From Capnocytophaga felis (GTDB taxonomy: Bacteria; Bacteroidota; Bacteroidia; Flavobacteriales; Flavobacteriaceae): a DNA stretch of 64,000 nucleotides. Location: contig NZ_BLBC01000014.1 of the NCBI RefSeq assembly GCF_009684755.1, forward strand, positions 62,001 to 126,000. Direction: 5' to 3'. The position numbers and the translations under genes were made by a program. The first letter of the stretch is position 1, and the number at the start of each line of letters is the position of its first letter. Under the pieces are notes generated by a model that was given only the letters and a program-made list of their open reading frames with translations, searched no databases and was not told where the DNA came from. Of the stretch, positions 36,320 through 45,321 are shown in pieces.

Positions 36320-36796
36320 TTAAGCTTCATCGTACTGATCTTCAATTTCTTCCAAATAATCTTTTAAATCAAAAAGCGAGTCAAAATTTTTGAAAGAAAG
36401 TTTGGTTTTGGTATCTTCTACTTGATGAATTAAATCATTTAATAAATCTAATGGAAGTTGCTCATAACCAAATAATTTATGGTCGAACTCAATGCCAACC
36501 ACTACACCGTCATCATACATTCCCAAACACCAAAGTTCCAGAAACTCAGCCAGTGCAATTTGTGAAACGCAATATTTTGCCCATTCTTCCTTTTGGCAAA
36601 GTTTAGCACGTTTCTCCTCACTCCAAAAAAGAAGTACCGGACAAGCCTCTTCTTCCTCTTCATCATAAAAAAAATGATTAGACGGACACACAGCTATGTC
36701 TTTTTTATTCTTTAAAGTATAAACAATACCTGTTTCAACTACTTTTTTTATGAATTTATTATATCTTTCTTCTAATGTTTTTGAGTCTATTAACAT
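36320..36796 (-). CDS. DUF2750 family protein, paralogue B
   Basis: 158 aa. Same family as the gene at 35816-36238: GIVYTLKNKKDIAVCPSNHFF, CPVLLFWSEEKRAKLCQKEEWAKY, LAEFLELWCLGMYDDGVVVGIEFDHKL. It has an extra N-terminal helix and an acidic C-terminus (YLEEIEDQYDEA). The conserved CQKEEWxxY and FxxxWCLGMYxDGV motifs in both copies suggest retained function after duplication. Confidence 0.8.
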   Translation of the reverse strand: MLIDSKTLEERYNKFIKKVVETGIVYTLKNKKDIAVCPSNHFFYDEEEEEACPVLLFWSEEKRAKLCQKEEWAKYCVSQIALAEFLELWCLGMYDDGVVVGIEFDHKLFGYEQLPLDLLNDLIHQVEDTKTKLSFKNFDSLFDLKDYLEEIEDQYDEA

Positions 36797-36948
36797 TTTT
36801 TATTTCTTAAAATCAGATGAACTTTTATTTGTTAGCAAATACATTAAGATGAACAATCTATTTTAACCAATTATAGCCAAATTATTTTCCAAAAGAGGCT
36901 ATTTTATTTAATTTGACTTGCTAATAAGGTGTTTTAAACAAAAATGAA

Positions 36949-38280
36949 TTATCGTCGCATTCCTTGCATCATTTGCATCATTTTTCTGCCACCACCGCCT
37001 TGCATCATCTTCATCATTTTGCTCATTTGGTCGAACTGCTTCATCAATTGATTCACTTCTTGAATATCTCGTCCGCTTCCTTTGGCAATTCGTTTTTTAC
37101 GGCTTGTGTCTATGATAGAAGGCGTACTACGTTCCTTAGGTGTCATTGAATAGATAATAGCTTCGATGTGTTTGAAGGCATCATCGTTAATGTCGAGGTC
37201 TTTCACGGCTTTCCCAACTCCAGGAAGCATTCCGAGTAGGTCTTTCATACTTCCCATTCGCTTGATTTGCTGAATTTGCTCTAAAAAATCATCAAAACCG
37301 AACTGATTTTTGGCAATTTTTTTCTGTAATTTTCGAGCTTGTTCCTCATCGAATTGTTCCTGGGCACGTTCTACAAGCGAAACCACGTCTCCCATTCCCA
37401 AAATACGGTCAGCCATACGTTCGGGATAGAAAATATCAATGGCATCCATCTTTTCGCCCGTCCCGATGAATTTGATAGGTTTGTTTACCACTGATTTAAT
37501 AGAAATAGCAGCTCCACCGCGCGTGTCTCCGTCCAACTTCGTGAGGATAACTCCATCAAAGTTAAGCACATCGTTAAAGGCTTTGGCAGTATTCACGGCG
37601 TCTTGTCCAGTCATTGCATCAACTACGAAAAGGGTTTCTTGCGGATTGATGGCTTTATGAATGTTTGAAATTTCATTCATCATTTGTTCATCAACTGCCA
37701 AACGTCCTGCCGTATCTACAATTACTACATTGTAACCATTTGATTTGGCGTGCTGTATCCCTTTTTGAGCAATGTCAACAGGATTGTTATTGCCTTTGTC
37801 AGAAAAAACTTCCACACCAACCTGCTCGCCCACAATGTGAAGCTGGTCAATCGCTGCAGGACGGTAAACATCACAAGCTACGAGTAATGGTTTTTTATTT
37901 TTTTTCTTTTTAAGGAAGTTAGCTAATTTACCTGAAAAAGTAGTTTTACCCGAACCTTGCAAACCTGACATCAAAATCACAGATGGATTTCCTGACAAAT
38001 TTACTCCGGAAGCATCGCCTCCCATAAGTTCGGTAAGTTCATCCTTAACGATTTTTACCATTAATTGTCCGGGCTGCAACGTAGTAAGTACGCTTTGTCC
38101 CAGAGCTTTCTCTTTAACTTTATTGGTAAATTCTTTTGCTATTTTGTAGTTTACGTCGGCATCAAGTAAGGCTCGGCGTACTTCTTTTAGAGTTTCGGCA
38201 ACGTTAATTTCGGTAATTTTTCCGTGCCCTTTGAGGTTATGCAAGGCTTTTTCTAACTTATCACTTAAATTATCAAACAT
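36949..38280 (-). CDS. ffh: Signal recognition particle protein Ffh
   Basis: 443 aa. Ffh binds 4.5S RNA and signal sequences and targets proteins to the membrane. N domain, then G domain with P-loop LQGSGKTTFSG, DTAGRLAVDEQMM (G3), TKLDGDTRGGAAIS (G4 TKxD), and GTGEKMDAIDIFYPERMADRILGMGDVVSL. The M domain has the signal-binding/RNA-binding helix-loop SGRDIQEVNQLMKQFDQM and a methionine-rich C-terminus. The 4.5S RNA gene is not in the window as far as I can see. Confidence 0.97.
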   Translation of the reverse strand: MFDNLSDKLEKALHNLKGHGKITEINVAETLKEVRRALLDADVNYKIAKEFTNKVKEKALGQSVLTTLQPGQLMVKIVKDELTELMGGDASGVNLSGNPSVILMSGLQGSGKTTFSGKLANFLKKKKNKKPLLVACDVYRPAAIDQLHIVGEQVGVEVFSDKGNNNPVDIAQKGIQHAKSNGYNVVIVDTAGRLAVDEQMMNEISNIHKAINPQETLFVVDAMTGQDAVNTAKAFNDVLNFDGVILTKLDGDTRGGAAISIKSVVNKPIKFIGTGEKMDAIDIFYPERMADRILGMGDVVSLVERAQEQFDEEQARKLQKKIAKNQFGFDDFLEQIQQIKRMGSMKDLLGMLPGVGKAVKDLDINDDAFKHIEAIIYSMTPKERSTPSIIDTSRKKRIAKGSGRDIQEVNQLMKQFDQMSKMMKMMQGGGGRKMMQMMQGMRR

Positions 38281-38384
38281 AATTTCCTATTTATTGAATA
38301 TGCAAAGATACTAAAAAAGTGATAATGAGAAAGTGAAAAATAAAAAAGTTTTAAAAGACAGAAAATATAATAAATTGCAATAAA

Positions 38385-38419
38385 AAATAAGCAACAAGTA
38401 ATAAACTTATTGCTTATTT
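38385..38419 (-). terminator. terminator after DUF4199 gene
   Basis: A 10-bp stem (38385-38394 and 38410-38419) with a T-run on the minus strand follows the stop of the DUF4199 gene. Confidence 0.6.
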
Positions 38420-38443
38420 GTATGATATAAAGTGCGTTATTTA

Positions 38444-38986
38444 TTAATACTCTTGTTCTTTTTTCTGCATTACGGCTCCTGCAATTAGGGAAATTACAAG
38501 CCCTGAAAATAAACTCCCAATGATGGAAAATGTAAATGTAGTAAATGGAGAAAGAGAAAATTTCTCAGCCATTTCTCCCATAGCTTGTAATTGTTGTTCA
38601 GTCAAATTAGGATTAGCTTCAATCATTGCTTGTCGCTGAACTTCAAGGAGCTTTTCAAAATAATCAGGTTCAATTACAGTTGTAAAAAGTAACGCGTAAG
38701 CAGCTGCTATAACACCACCAATCAATGCAACTCCAATCCCTATTTTTAAGGCTTGGCTCAAAGATAAGTAACTATTATTTTCTGCCTTAAATTTTTTGAT
38801 TGCAGAAACAATGAAAAATATTGAAATTCCTAAACCAATAATAGTCAGTAAGGCTCCCATCAGTGGGTTTGTGGAATAAGTATTTCCCATAGCATACCAA
38901 ATCACACTCACTGCAATAGATACTAGCCCCAAATACAATCCGTTTTTCAGCATAATGTCTTTGCTGTTCACTACATTTGTTTCCAT
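38444..38986 (-). CDS. DUF4199 family membrane protein
   Basis: 180 aa with four hydrophobic helices (residues about 13-30, 42-63, 83-107, 150-172) and a charged loop between the third and fourth containing EANPNLTEQQLQAMGEMAEKF. This layout is the DUF4199 family, common in Bacteroidota and of unknown function. The promoter at 39019-39048 is well formed. Confidence 0.85.
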   Translation of the reverse strand: METNVVNSKDIMLKNGLYLGLVSIAVSVIWYAMGNTYSTNPLMGALLTIIGLGISIFFIVSAIKKFKAENNSYLSLSQALKIGIGVALIGGVIAAAYALLFTTVIEPDYFEKLLEVQRQAMIEANPNLTEQQLQAMGEMAEKFSLSPFTTFTFSIIGSLFSGLVISLIAGAVMQKKEQEY

Positions 38987-39018
38987 AAAAATAAGAATTT
39001 TAGTTAAAATTTATTCGC

Positions 39019-39048
39019 CAAATTTACAGAAATAAATCTTAATTACAA
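39019..39048 (-). promoter_or_regulatory. DUF4199 gene promoter
   Basis: Minus-strand TTG (39048-39046), 19 bp, and perfect -7 TAAATTTG (39026-39019), 32 bp before the ATG. Confidence 0.7.
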
Positions 39049-39072
39049 ATAATTCTTAAAAAATGTTTACGA

Positions 39073-41478
39073 TTATTCTGATTTTGTTTCTTCTTCTTTT
39101 TCCTCCTGCGGAAAAATTTCTATTTGAGGCTCTTTTAAAGTTTCCTCATTTGCAATGCTTCTTTCAAGAGCTAACAACAGACTTGGCAAAAACAGTAAGT
39201 TTGTAGCCATTGCAAAAAGTAATGTTACGGATACTAACCCTCCAAGAGCTTTCGTGCCGCCAAATCCTGATAACAAAAATACTGAAAATCCGAAAAGTAA
39301 TACTATGGAAGTGTAAAACATACTAATTCCTGTCTCACGCAATGCTGCATAAACTGATTTGCTGATTTTCCAGTTTCGGGCAACCAATTCCTGACGATAT
39401 TTCGCCAAAAAGTGAATTGTGTCATCTACCGAAATTCCAAATGCAATACTGAAAACCAATATGGTAGAAGGTTTTAACGGAATTCCCAAAAAGCCCATCA
39501 TTCCTGCCGTTATTAACAAAGGTAAAATATTCGGAACTAATGAAACTATAATCATTTTAAATGAGCGGAACATATACGACATAATTAATGCAATCAGCAA
39601 AATCGCCAAAGCCAATGAATACACCAAATTCGTTACCAAATAAGAAGTTCCTTTTGTAAACAGATAGGCTTTTCCTGTGATTTTCAATTCGTATCTGTCT
39701 TCCGGAAACAATTTTTTAGCTTTCATATAAATACTTTCTTCAATTTGTTGCATTTTTTTCTCCGTGCCAATATCCTTAATAAAGGTAGTAATCCGAGCGG
39801 TTTGTCCTAACGAATCCACATAAGCTGACAACATTTGAGCGTTTCCTTTTGAATTTCGCACATACGACAAAATAAAATTCTGTTCCTGTGTGGTAGGCAA
39901 TTCGTAATAATCCGGATTTCCGTTGTAATACGTTTGTTTTGCGTATTTTACCAAATTCAGAATCGAAATTGGTTTTGAAATTTCAGGAATTTCCTCCAAG
40001 TGAGACGTAAGTTCTTCAAGTCGTTTGAGAGTTGCCAGCTTGGTTACGCCATTTTTCTGTTTTGTATTTACGGTAATTTCCAAAGGCATAATTCCGCCAA
40101 ATTCTTTCTCAAAAAATAAAATATCATCAAAGAAAGGAGCGGATTTAGGCATATCTTCAATCAAACTTCCTGAAATTTTGATTTGATAAATTCCGATAAT
40201 GCTGCTAACCAACAACCCGACAGCAACAGAAAATACTGCAAATCGATGGTGTTTTACCGTATTTTCAAGCCAGCGAATAAGTCCACCCATCCAATTGCGA
40301 CTCAAATGACGTAAATGTTTCGCCTTCGGAACTTTCATAAAACTATATATAATAGGAATTATGAGAAGTGAAATAAAGAAAATAGAAATCACACTTAATG
40401 AGGCAACTACACCAAATTCTTGCAAAAGGTCGCTCGCCGTGAATATAAACGTGGCAAAACCGATGGCGGTGGTAAGATTTGTTAGTAAAGTTACGTTACC
40501 GACATTTCGGATAACACGCTGCAATGATTTTGCCTGATTTCCGTGTTTATTTATTTCTTGCTGATATTTGTTAATCAAAAAGATACAATTTGGAATTCCA
40601 ATAACGATTATTAGCGGTGGAATCAGCCCTGTGAGAATTGTAATTTCATAATCAAACAACCCGAGAAAACCAAACGTCCACATAACTCCGATAGACACAA
40701 CTGTCATCGAAATAAACATCGCCCGAAAGGAACGGAAAAACAAGAAAAAAATCAATGAAGTTGTAAACAAAGCCGCCCCAATGAATAAACCTATCTCATC
40801 CGTAATACTTTGAGCACTAAGCGTACGAATGTACGGCATTCCCGAAGTGTGAACCTTCAGCTTAGTTTGTTGTTCAAAATTTTCTATTATAGGGATAAAC
40901 TGATTAATAATGAAATCTTTACGAGCTTTAGTATTTATGATTTTTTTATCCATATACACCGCAGTTTGCAAAGTTTCCGTTTCCTTGTTATAAATTAATC
41001 CTTCATAAAAAGGAAGCCTTTCAGCAAGGACTTTTTTTATGCTGTCTGCCTGTTTTTGAGTTTCAATTTTTCCATTCAAAAGTGAACGCGTAACAAAACT
41101 TCCAGTTGCAGTATCTTTCACTAAAATTGGAAGATTTTCAATAGAAATTACAGCATTTATTTCCTTAAAATTTTTAAGTTTTTGGCTTAATTCATTCCAT
41201 TGATTTAATATTTCAGGAGTGTAAATATTTTCATTTTTGATGGCAAGTAGAATTAAATTTCCTTCTTCCCCAAATTTTGATAAAAAGTCCTTGTACTCCA
41301 GATTTACAGGATGTTCGTTTGGCAACATATTCGCTTCCGTGAAAGTAAAACGAATGTTTTTCCACTGAATAGCCAAAAAAATGGTAATCAAGGCGATACC
41401 TATCAGAACAGTTATTCTATTTCGTAGTATTAAACGTGCAATGGTTGTCCAAAATTCTGCTTTAAACCATTTAATCAT
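39073..41478 (-). CDS. RND superfamily (MMPL-type) exporter
   Basis: 801 aa from the ATG at 41478 (MIKWFKAEFW); the 27-bp longer frame begins with TTG and lies within the -7 box. Two repeats of a periplasmic domain followed by a membrane bundle: first bundle around residues 215-400 with LTGLIPPLIIVIGIPNCIFLINKY, second near 600-780 with STILVFSIAFGISVDDTIHFLAKYRQE, where the paired Asp residues probably carry protons. The single-subunit, twelve-helix plan fits transport of a lipid or hydrophobic compound. The acidic C-terminal tail is Glu-rich. Confidence 0.9.
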   Translation of the reverse strand: MIKWFKAEFWTTIARLILRNRITVLIGIALITIFLAIQWKNIRFTFTEANMLPNEHPVNLEYKDFLSKFGEEGNLILLAIKNENIYTPEILNQWNELSQKLKNFKEINAVISIENLPILVKDTATGSFVTRSLLNGKIETQKQADSIKKVLAERLPFYEGLIYNKETETLQTAVYMDKKIINTKARKDFIINQFIPIIENFEQQTKLKVHTSGMPYIRTLSAQSITDEIGLFIGAALFTTSLIFFLFFRSFRAMFISMTVVSIGVMWTFGFLGLFDYEITILTGLIPPLIIVIGIPNCIFLINKYQQEINKHGNQAKSLQRVIRNVGNVTLLTNLTTAIGFATFIFTASDLLQEFGVVASLSVISIFFISLLIIPIIYSFMKVPKAKHLRHLSRNWMGGLIRWLENTVKHHRFAVFSVAVGLLVSSIIGIYQIKISGSLIEDMPKSAPFFDDILFFEKEFGGIMPLEITVNTKQKNGVTKLATLKRLEELTSHLEEIPEISKPISILNLVKYAKQTYYNGNPDYYELPTTQEQNFILSYVRNSKGNAQMLSAYVDSLGQTARITTFIKDIGTEKKMQQIEESIYMKAKKLFPEDRYELKITGKAYLFTKGTSYLVTNLVYSLALAILLIALIMSYMFRSFKMIIVSLVPNILPLLITAGMMGFLGIPLKPSTILVFSIAFGISVDDTIHFLAKYRQELVARNWKISKSVYAALRETGISMFYTSIVLLFGFSVFLLSGFGGTKALGGLVSVTLLFAMATNLLFLPSLLLALERSIANEETLKEPQIEIFPQEEKEEETKSE

Positions 41479-41502
41479 TGGTAATTTTTTAAAATATTCG
41501 TG

Positions 41503-41510
41503 CAAAAATA
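41503..41510 (-). promoter_or_regulatory. -7 box of the RND-exporter promoter
   Basis: TATTTTTG on the minus strand, 25 bp upstream of the ATG at 41478. It overlaps the first codon of the longest possible frame, supporting the inner start. Confidence 0.6.
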
Positions 41511-41595
41511 ATAATTAATTTCCAGATTTCAGGATTAGATTTTCTAATTTATTCCTGAGAAACAATTAACCTTTCAAAGAGATGTCAAAAAACAA

Positions 41596-41634
41596 AAAAA
41601 GAGGTAACGAAAAAAATTCAAGTTACCTCTTTTT
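41596..41634 (-). terminator. terminator of the DUF4136 gene
   Basis: A 13-bp perfect stem (41596-41608 and 41622-41634), 13-nt loop, and T-run on the minus strand just after the stop at 41651. Confidence 0.85.
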
Positions 41635-41650
41635 AATACTAATTATGATT

Positions 41651-42187
41651 TTATTTTTTCATTGGTGGATATTTTTCCAAAATTTTATTTACAAAATTAG
41701 CAATAGCTTCTTCCTTAGCTTCCACATTTTGAGGAATATAACCGGTTCCTTTTCCTTGCCAAATAAGTTCTTTTTTCTTAACATCAATAATTTCAATGTA
41801 AAGTGTTCCTTCCGCATTTGAACTTACATTGTAGGAAGCACCTCCCCAAAAAGGTCCCCAGCCTATTCCCCATCCCCAATAATAAGGATAGTTATTGTAA
41901 ATGTTAATATTTTCACGTTCTCGTGTGAAAATATTAACCAAAAAATCAGGATTTTCAGAAACCACCATTCCTTTTCCATTCAGATTTTGTTCTATGGCAC
42001 GCAAAATTCGTTTTTTATCCAAATCTGAAATTTGAGCTTTATCCACTCCCTCTTTAAAGAAAGCATACGATTTATAGGCAGAAAAATCTGCTTTCCCGTC
42101 ATAATCCACTGCTACTGATATACTTGCACACGAAAATGAAGTCAAAGCAACGAATAAAACAATGATAATTGATACTGCATTTTTCAT
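41651..42187 (-). CDS. DUF4136 lipoprotein
   Basis: 178 aa. The signal peptide ends in FSC (Cys20) and the next residues (ASIS) lack the acidic export signal, so the protein likely faces the periplasm. The DUF4136 pattern is visible: AVDYDGKADFSAYKSYAF, LDKKRILRAIEQNLNGKGM, DFLVNIFTR, a Tyr/Trp/Gly-rich loop (YYWGWGIGWGPFWGG), then GTLYIEIIDVKKKELIWQGKG. Function unknown; often an envelope-stress lipoprotein. Confidence 0.85.
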   Translation of the reverse strand: MKNAVSIIIVLFVALTSFSCASISVAVDYDGKADFSAYKSYAFFKEGVDKAQISDLDKKRILRAIEQNLNGKGMVVSENPDFLVNIFTRERENINIYNNYPYYWGWGIGWGPFWGGASYNVSSNAEGTLYIEIIDVKKKELIWQGKGTGYIPQNVEAKEEAIANFVNKILEKYPPMKK

Positions 42188-42315
42188 ATTTTATACTTTT
42201 TATTGATTGAATATTTATCAAATAAATCTACCGCAAAATTCATACCGAAAATCATTATTTTTACTGAAAAAGCAAAAAAACTTACAAATTCTTTAAAAGA
42301 AGAAAATCAAAAGTC

Positions 42316-43566
42316 TTAAATTCCGAATTCGGTTTTAATTTTGTCCACAAAATCCAATTTTTCCCACGTAAAAAGCTCTACTTCAATAGTTTTTGTTTCA
42401 TTGTAGGGTGAAGTAAAAACTTTAGTAATGGTTTGCGGAGTACGTCCCATATGCCCGTAAGCTGCTGTTTCACTGTATATTGGATTACGAAGTTTTAATC
42501 TTTGCTCAATATCATACGGACGTAATCTGAAAATTTTTCCAATTTTTTGAGCGATTTCACCATCGGTTAAGTTTACTTTTGAAGTTCCATAAGTATTGAC
42601 GTACAGCCCGGTAGGTTCTGCAACTCCGATAGCGTAACTCACTTGAACCAAAATTTCATCAGCAACTCCGGCAGCAACCATATTTTTGGCAATATGTCGC
42701 ATTGCATAAGCTGCACTTCTGTCCACTTTACTTGGGTCTTTTCCTGAAAAAGCCCCTCCGCCGTGAGCACCTTTTCCGCCATAAGTATCTACAATAATTT
42801 TTCTGCCTGTCAATCCTGTGTCACCGTGCGGACCTCCAATAACAAAAATACCTGTCGGGTTGATGTGATAAATAATATTTTCATCAAAGAAAGGAGCATA
42901 TTGCGGATATTTTTTGATAACTCTTGGAATTAAGATAGTTACAACGTCATTTTTAATTTTTTGCAACATTTTTTCTTCTGTATCAAAATCATCGTGTTGC
43001 GTTGAAATTACTATTGTATTGACGCGGATAGGTTTGTTATCATCGCTATATTCCAACGTAACCTGACTTTTAGCATCGGGGCGAAGATATGTAATCTCTT
43101 TATTTTCACGACGTAACTCGGCTAATTCTTTCAATAAAGCGTGTGACAAATCCAACGCCAAAGGCATATAATTTTCAGTTTCATTAACTGCATAACCAAA
43201 CATCATACCTTGGTCTCCAGCTCCTTGTTCTTCCGGATTTCCTCTGTCAACTCCTTGATTAATGTCAGGTGATTGTTCGTGAATTGCCGATAAAATTCCG
43301 CAAGAATTTGCCTCAAACATATATTCACTTTTGGTATAGCCAATTTTGCGAATAACATTTCGTGCAATTTGCTGAACATCAATATATGTGTTCGATTTTA
43401 CTTCGCCAGCCAACACCACTTGCCCTGTTGTTACCAAAGTTTCGCAGGCAACTTTTGAAGTGGGGTCAAAGGCTAAAAAATTGTCAATAAGTGCATCACT
43501 AATTTGGTCTGCAATTTTGTCTGGATGTCCTTCTGAAACAGACTCGGAGGTAAATAAATATCCCAT
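42316..43566 (-). CDS. metK: S-adenosylmethionine synthetase
   Basis: 416 aa from the ATG at 43566 (MGYLFTSES); the upstream frame to 43611 adds an unrelated leader. MetK condenses methionine and ATP to SAM. Conserved motifs: [15 protein letters not shown] (first), [12 protein letters not shown] near residue 120, [24 protein letters not shown], and [19 protein letters not shown] (glycine-rich P-loop). The long 5' region contains a SAM-II-like aptamer (43673-43737), implying feedback repression by its own product. Confidence 0.97.
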   Translation of the reverse strand: MGYLFTSESVSEGHPDKIADQISDALIDNFLAFDPTSKVACETLVTTGQVVLAGEVKSNTYIDVQQIARNVIRKIGYTKSEYMFEANSCGILSAIHEQSPDINQGVDRGNPEEQGAGDQGMMFGYAVNETENYMPLALDLSHALLKELAELRRENKEITYLRPDAKSQVTLEYSDDNKPIRVNTIVISTQHDDFDTEEKMLQKIKNDVVTILIPRVIKKYPQYAPFFDENIIYHINPTGIFVIGGPHGDTGLTGRKIIVDTYGGKGAHGGGAFSGKDPSKVDRSAAYAMRHIAKNMVAAGVADEILVQVSYAIGVAEPTGLYVNTYGTSKVNLTDGEIAQKIGKIFRLRPYDIEQRLKLRNPIYSETAAYGHMGRTPQTITKVFTSPYNETKTIEVELFTWEKLDFVDKIKTEFGI

Positions 43567-43672
43567 TTCTATAAAATTTTTAGAAAGGAAGATTTTAGGC
43601 GATAATTGCAATTTTCATTATTCATTCCTGACTATGAAAAGAATTATTTAGCAATTATAAAGTAATATAAAT

Positions 43673-43737
43673 CACTGTTTTAGCATTTTTTTGGAAGTCC
43701 CAAAAAGAGGTTGCAATCAGTCCAAATCTTTCCTCTT
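43673..43737 (-). promoter_or_regulatory. SAM-II-like riboswitch in the metK leader
   Basis: On the minus strand the leader folds as an H-type pseudoknot like SAM-II. P1 is AAGAGG (43737-43732) with CCTCTT (43710-43705). The P1 loop contains GATTTGG, ACTG (43721-43718) and TTGCAA, and the 3' strand GCTAAAACAGT (43684-43674) supplies CAGT to pair with ACTG. The TTGCAA and GCTAAA blocks match my recollection of the published SAM-II metX aptamer. A small extra hairpin (TTTGG/CCAAA) sits between P1 and the 3' strand. A -7 box TACCTTTG (43761-43754) is about 17 bp upstream. The aptamer lies over 100 nt before the ATG, unlike the usual ribosome-site masking. Confidence 0.8.
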
Positions 43738-43753
43738 GTTATTAATTCGGGGA

Positions 43754-43761
43754 CAAAGGTA
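43754..43761 (-). promoter_or_regulatory. -7 box of the metK promoter
   Basis: TACCTTTG on the minus strand is a perfect TAnnTTTG match and would start the transcript only a few bases before the SAM-II aptamer. No TTG at 19-20 bp; the upstream region is A/C-rich. Confidence 0.6.
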
Positions 43762-43800
43762 CAAAAACAAACAAAAACAGAAAAACAAAAAAGAAAAATT

Positions 43801-44334
43801 TTACAGCCCTACCACGATTCCTACGTTAGGGATAAATCCTGTTGAAAATATACTTTTATTTTTGTTATAAAGTACATTATATGAAAGCCCAAGTTGCATA
43901 TAGGCTCTTCCTCCCAAATGTTGCATATAACCGCCCCCTATGTATAAAGCATTTTCTCGTGCGTTGTAAGAAATTTTGGTAGTTTTATGTTTCTGTGATA
44001 CAAAATAATGCTGAAAAGACGAACTTACAAAAAAATTTCTTTGTATGTAATAGCTAACAGAAGGACCAAATCCTAAGAGGTTGTTTTTATAGTATTCTGT
44101 ACTTTGAAATGTGTAGTTCAGATTCATAGCTATTTCAAAGGCTTCTGAGATTTTATAACCAACTCTTGGCGTAATGAAAACTCCCAATCCGTAACTTCCT
44201 CCTGAAAGTCCTACATTTCCTCCAAAAGTCCAATTATTAGGTGAATAGACTTTTGATGCTGAAGAATTTCCTTGTTGAGCAGCCAAAAATCCGCAGATAA
44301 AAATAACCCCGAATGTTAAAATTAATTTCTTCAT
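43801..44334 (-). CDS. Outer-membrane beta-barrel protein
   Basis: 177 aa with a signal peptide (MKKLILTFGVIFICGFLAAQ). The rest alternates aromatic strands with Gly/Ser turns: WTFGGNVGLSGGSYGLGVFITPRVGY, YYKNNLLGFGPSVSYYIQRNFFVSSSFQHYFV, LGGRAYMQLGLSYNVLY, ending GIVVGL with hydrophobic residues at alternate positions. Probably an 8-stranded barrel; ligand unknown. Confidence 0.8.
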   Translation of the reverse strand: MKKLILTFGVIFICGFLAAQQGNSSASKVYSPNNWTFGGNVGLSGGSYGLGVFITPRVGYKISEAFEIAMNLNYTFQSTEYYKNNLLGFGPSVSYYIQRNFFVSSSFQHYFVSQKHKTTKISYNARENALYIGGGYMQHLGGRAYMQLGLSYNVLYNKNKSIFSTGFIPNVGIVVGL

Positions 44335-44353
44335 AATAAAATATTTACACTGG

Positions 44354-44383
44354 CAAAAGTACGCAAATATAATGATTGAGCAA
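44354..44383 (-). promoter_or_regulatory. promoter of the outer-membrane barrel gene
   Basis: Minus-strand TTG (44383-44381), 19 bp, TACTTTTG (44361-44354), 20 bp before the ATG. A second overlapping -7 (TATATTTG, 44371-44364) is present. Confidence 0.7.
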
Positions 44384-44436
44384 CTTTTTTACTCACTATA
44401 AAAATGTTAATTAACAATTTTTTATTTATTGAAGTC

Positions 44437-44467
44437 TTGTTTTTTTAATTATATGAACATAGTTTTG
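44437..44467 (+). promoter_or_regulatory. promoter of the YkuD-like gene
   Basis: TTG (44437-44439), 20 bp and TAGTTTTG (44460-44467), 36 bp before the ATG at 44503. Confidence 0.7.
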
Positions 44468-44502
44468 CATCGATTTTCGTTATAGTATAATAATTATATA
44501 TT

Positions 44503-45270
44503 ATGAATAAGATACTCCGTGTAATTTGTTTATTTAGTTTATTTATCTCAACACATCTAACAAAAGCAGAAAATGCTGTTTTTAAAACAATTAGTGATTC
44601 TATTAACTCAAAAGAGTATGTTGCTTTGGCTCTGAAAAAAATGGAAACGAGCATCAAAGATGTTTATGATGAAATTGGTGCCGAAGAATACGATTTAAAC
44701 TTTGAAGCTTTCAGATATGCCTACATTGGTTATCAATCCCTCAGAAAACAGCAACGCTTAAATGATAAAGAAATCTTCTCAATTATTGACTTTTCAAAAG
44801 ACTGCAACACAAAACGCTTCTACACAATTGATTTAGAAAACAAACAAGTTATCTACAATACTTACGTTGCACACGGCAAAAAAAGCGGAGAAAAAACAGC
44901 TACTTCATTTTCAAATGTTAAGGAATCTAACAAAAGTAGTATAGGTTTCTATATAACTGGGAAAACTTATATGGGAAGTAGAGGATTTAGTTTGCAACTT
45001 CACGGTGATGAAAAAGGTTATAACAGCAATATGGCTGAGCGTGGAGTTGTAATTCACACAGCAGATTATGCCAGTGAAGATTATATAAAAAGAAATGGGC
45101 GTATGGGAAGAAGCTTAGGATGTCCTGTGCTTCCTAAAAATATTTACAAACAAGTTATAGAAACTATTAAAGAAAAAACAATGATTTTTGCTTACTACAA
45201 TAATCCGAAGTATTTGAGTTCTTCTAAATACTTGAATATATTGAAATTAATAGAATATTCTGTACTTTAA
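44503..45270 (+). CDS. Murein L,D-transpeptidase, YkuD_2-type catalytic domain
   Basis: 255 aa with an N-terminal signal peptide (MNKILRVICLFSLFIS...KAEN). The catalytic region has RFYTIDLENKQVIYNTYVAHGKKSG, VVIHTADYAS (active-site His) and GRSLGCPVLP (catalytic Cys), which fits the murein L,D-transpeptidase catalytic family. It would form or edit 3-3 cross-links or attach proteins to peptidoglycan. The gene is convergent with another L,D-transpeptidase and shares its terminator. Confidence 0.88.
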   Translation: MNKILRVICLFSLFISTHLTKAENAVFKTISDSINSKEYVALALKKMETSIKDVYDEIGAEEYDLNFEAFRYAYIGYQSLRKQQRLNDKEIFSIIDFSKDCNTKRFYTIDLENKQVIYNTYVAHGKKSGEKTATSFSNVKESNKSSIGFYITGKTYMGSRGFSLQLHGDEKGYNSNMAERGVVIHTADYASEDYIKRNGRMGRSLGCPVLPKNIYKQVIETIKEKTMIFAYYNNPKYLSSSKYLNILKLIEYSVL

Positions 45271-45284
45271 TTTAATTGTTATAT

Positions 45285-45321
45285 AAAAAACAGGACAGCA
45301 TTTTTTACTGTCCTGTTTTTT
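45285..45321. terminator. bidirectional terminator between two L,D-transpeptidase genes
   Basis: A 14-bp perfect stem (45285-45298 and 45308-45321) with a 9-nt loop. Its right arm reaches the last base of the minus-strand stop codon. Confidence 0.85.
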
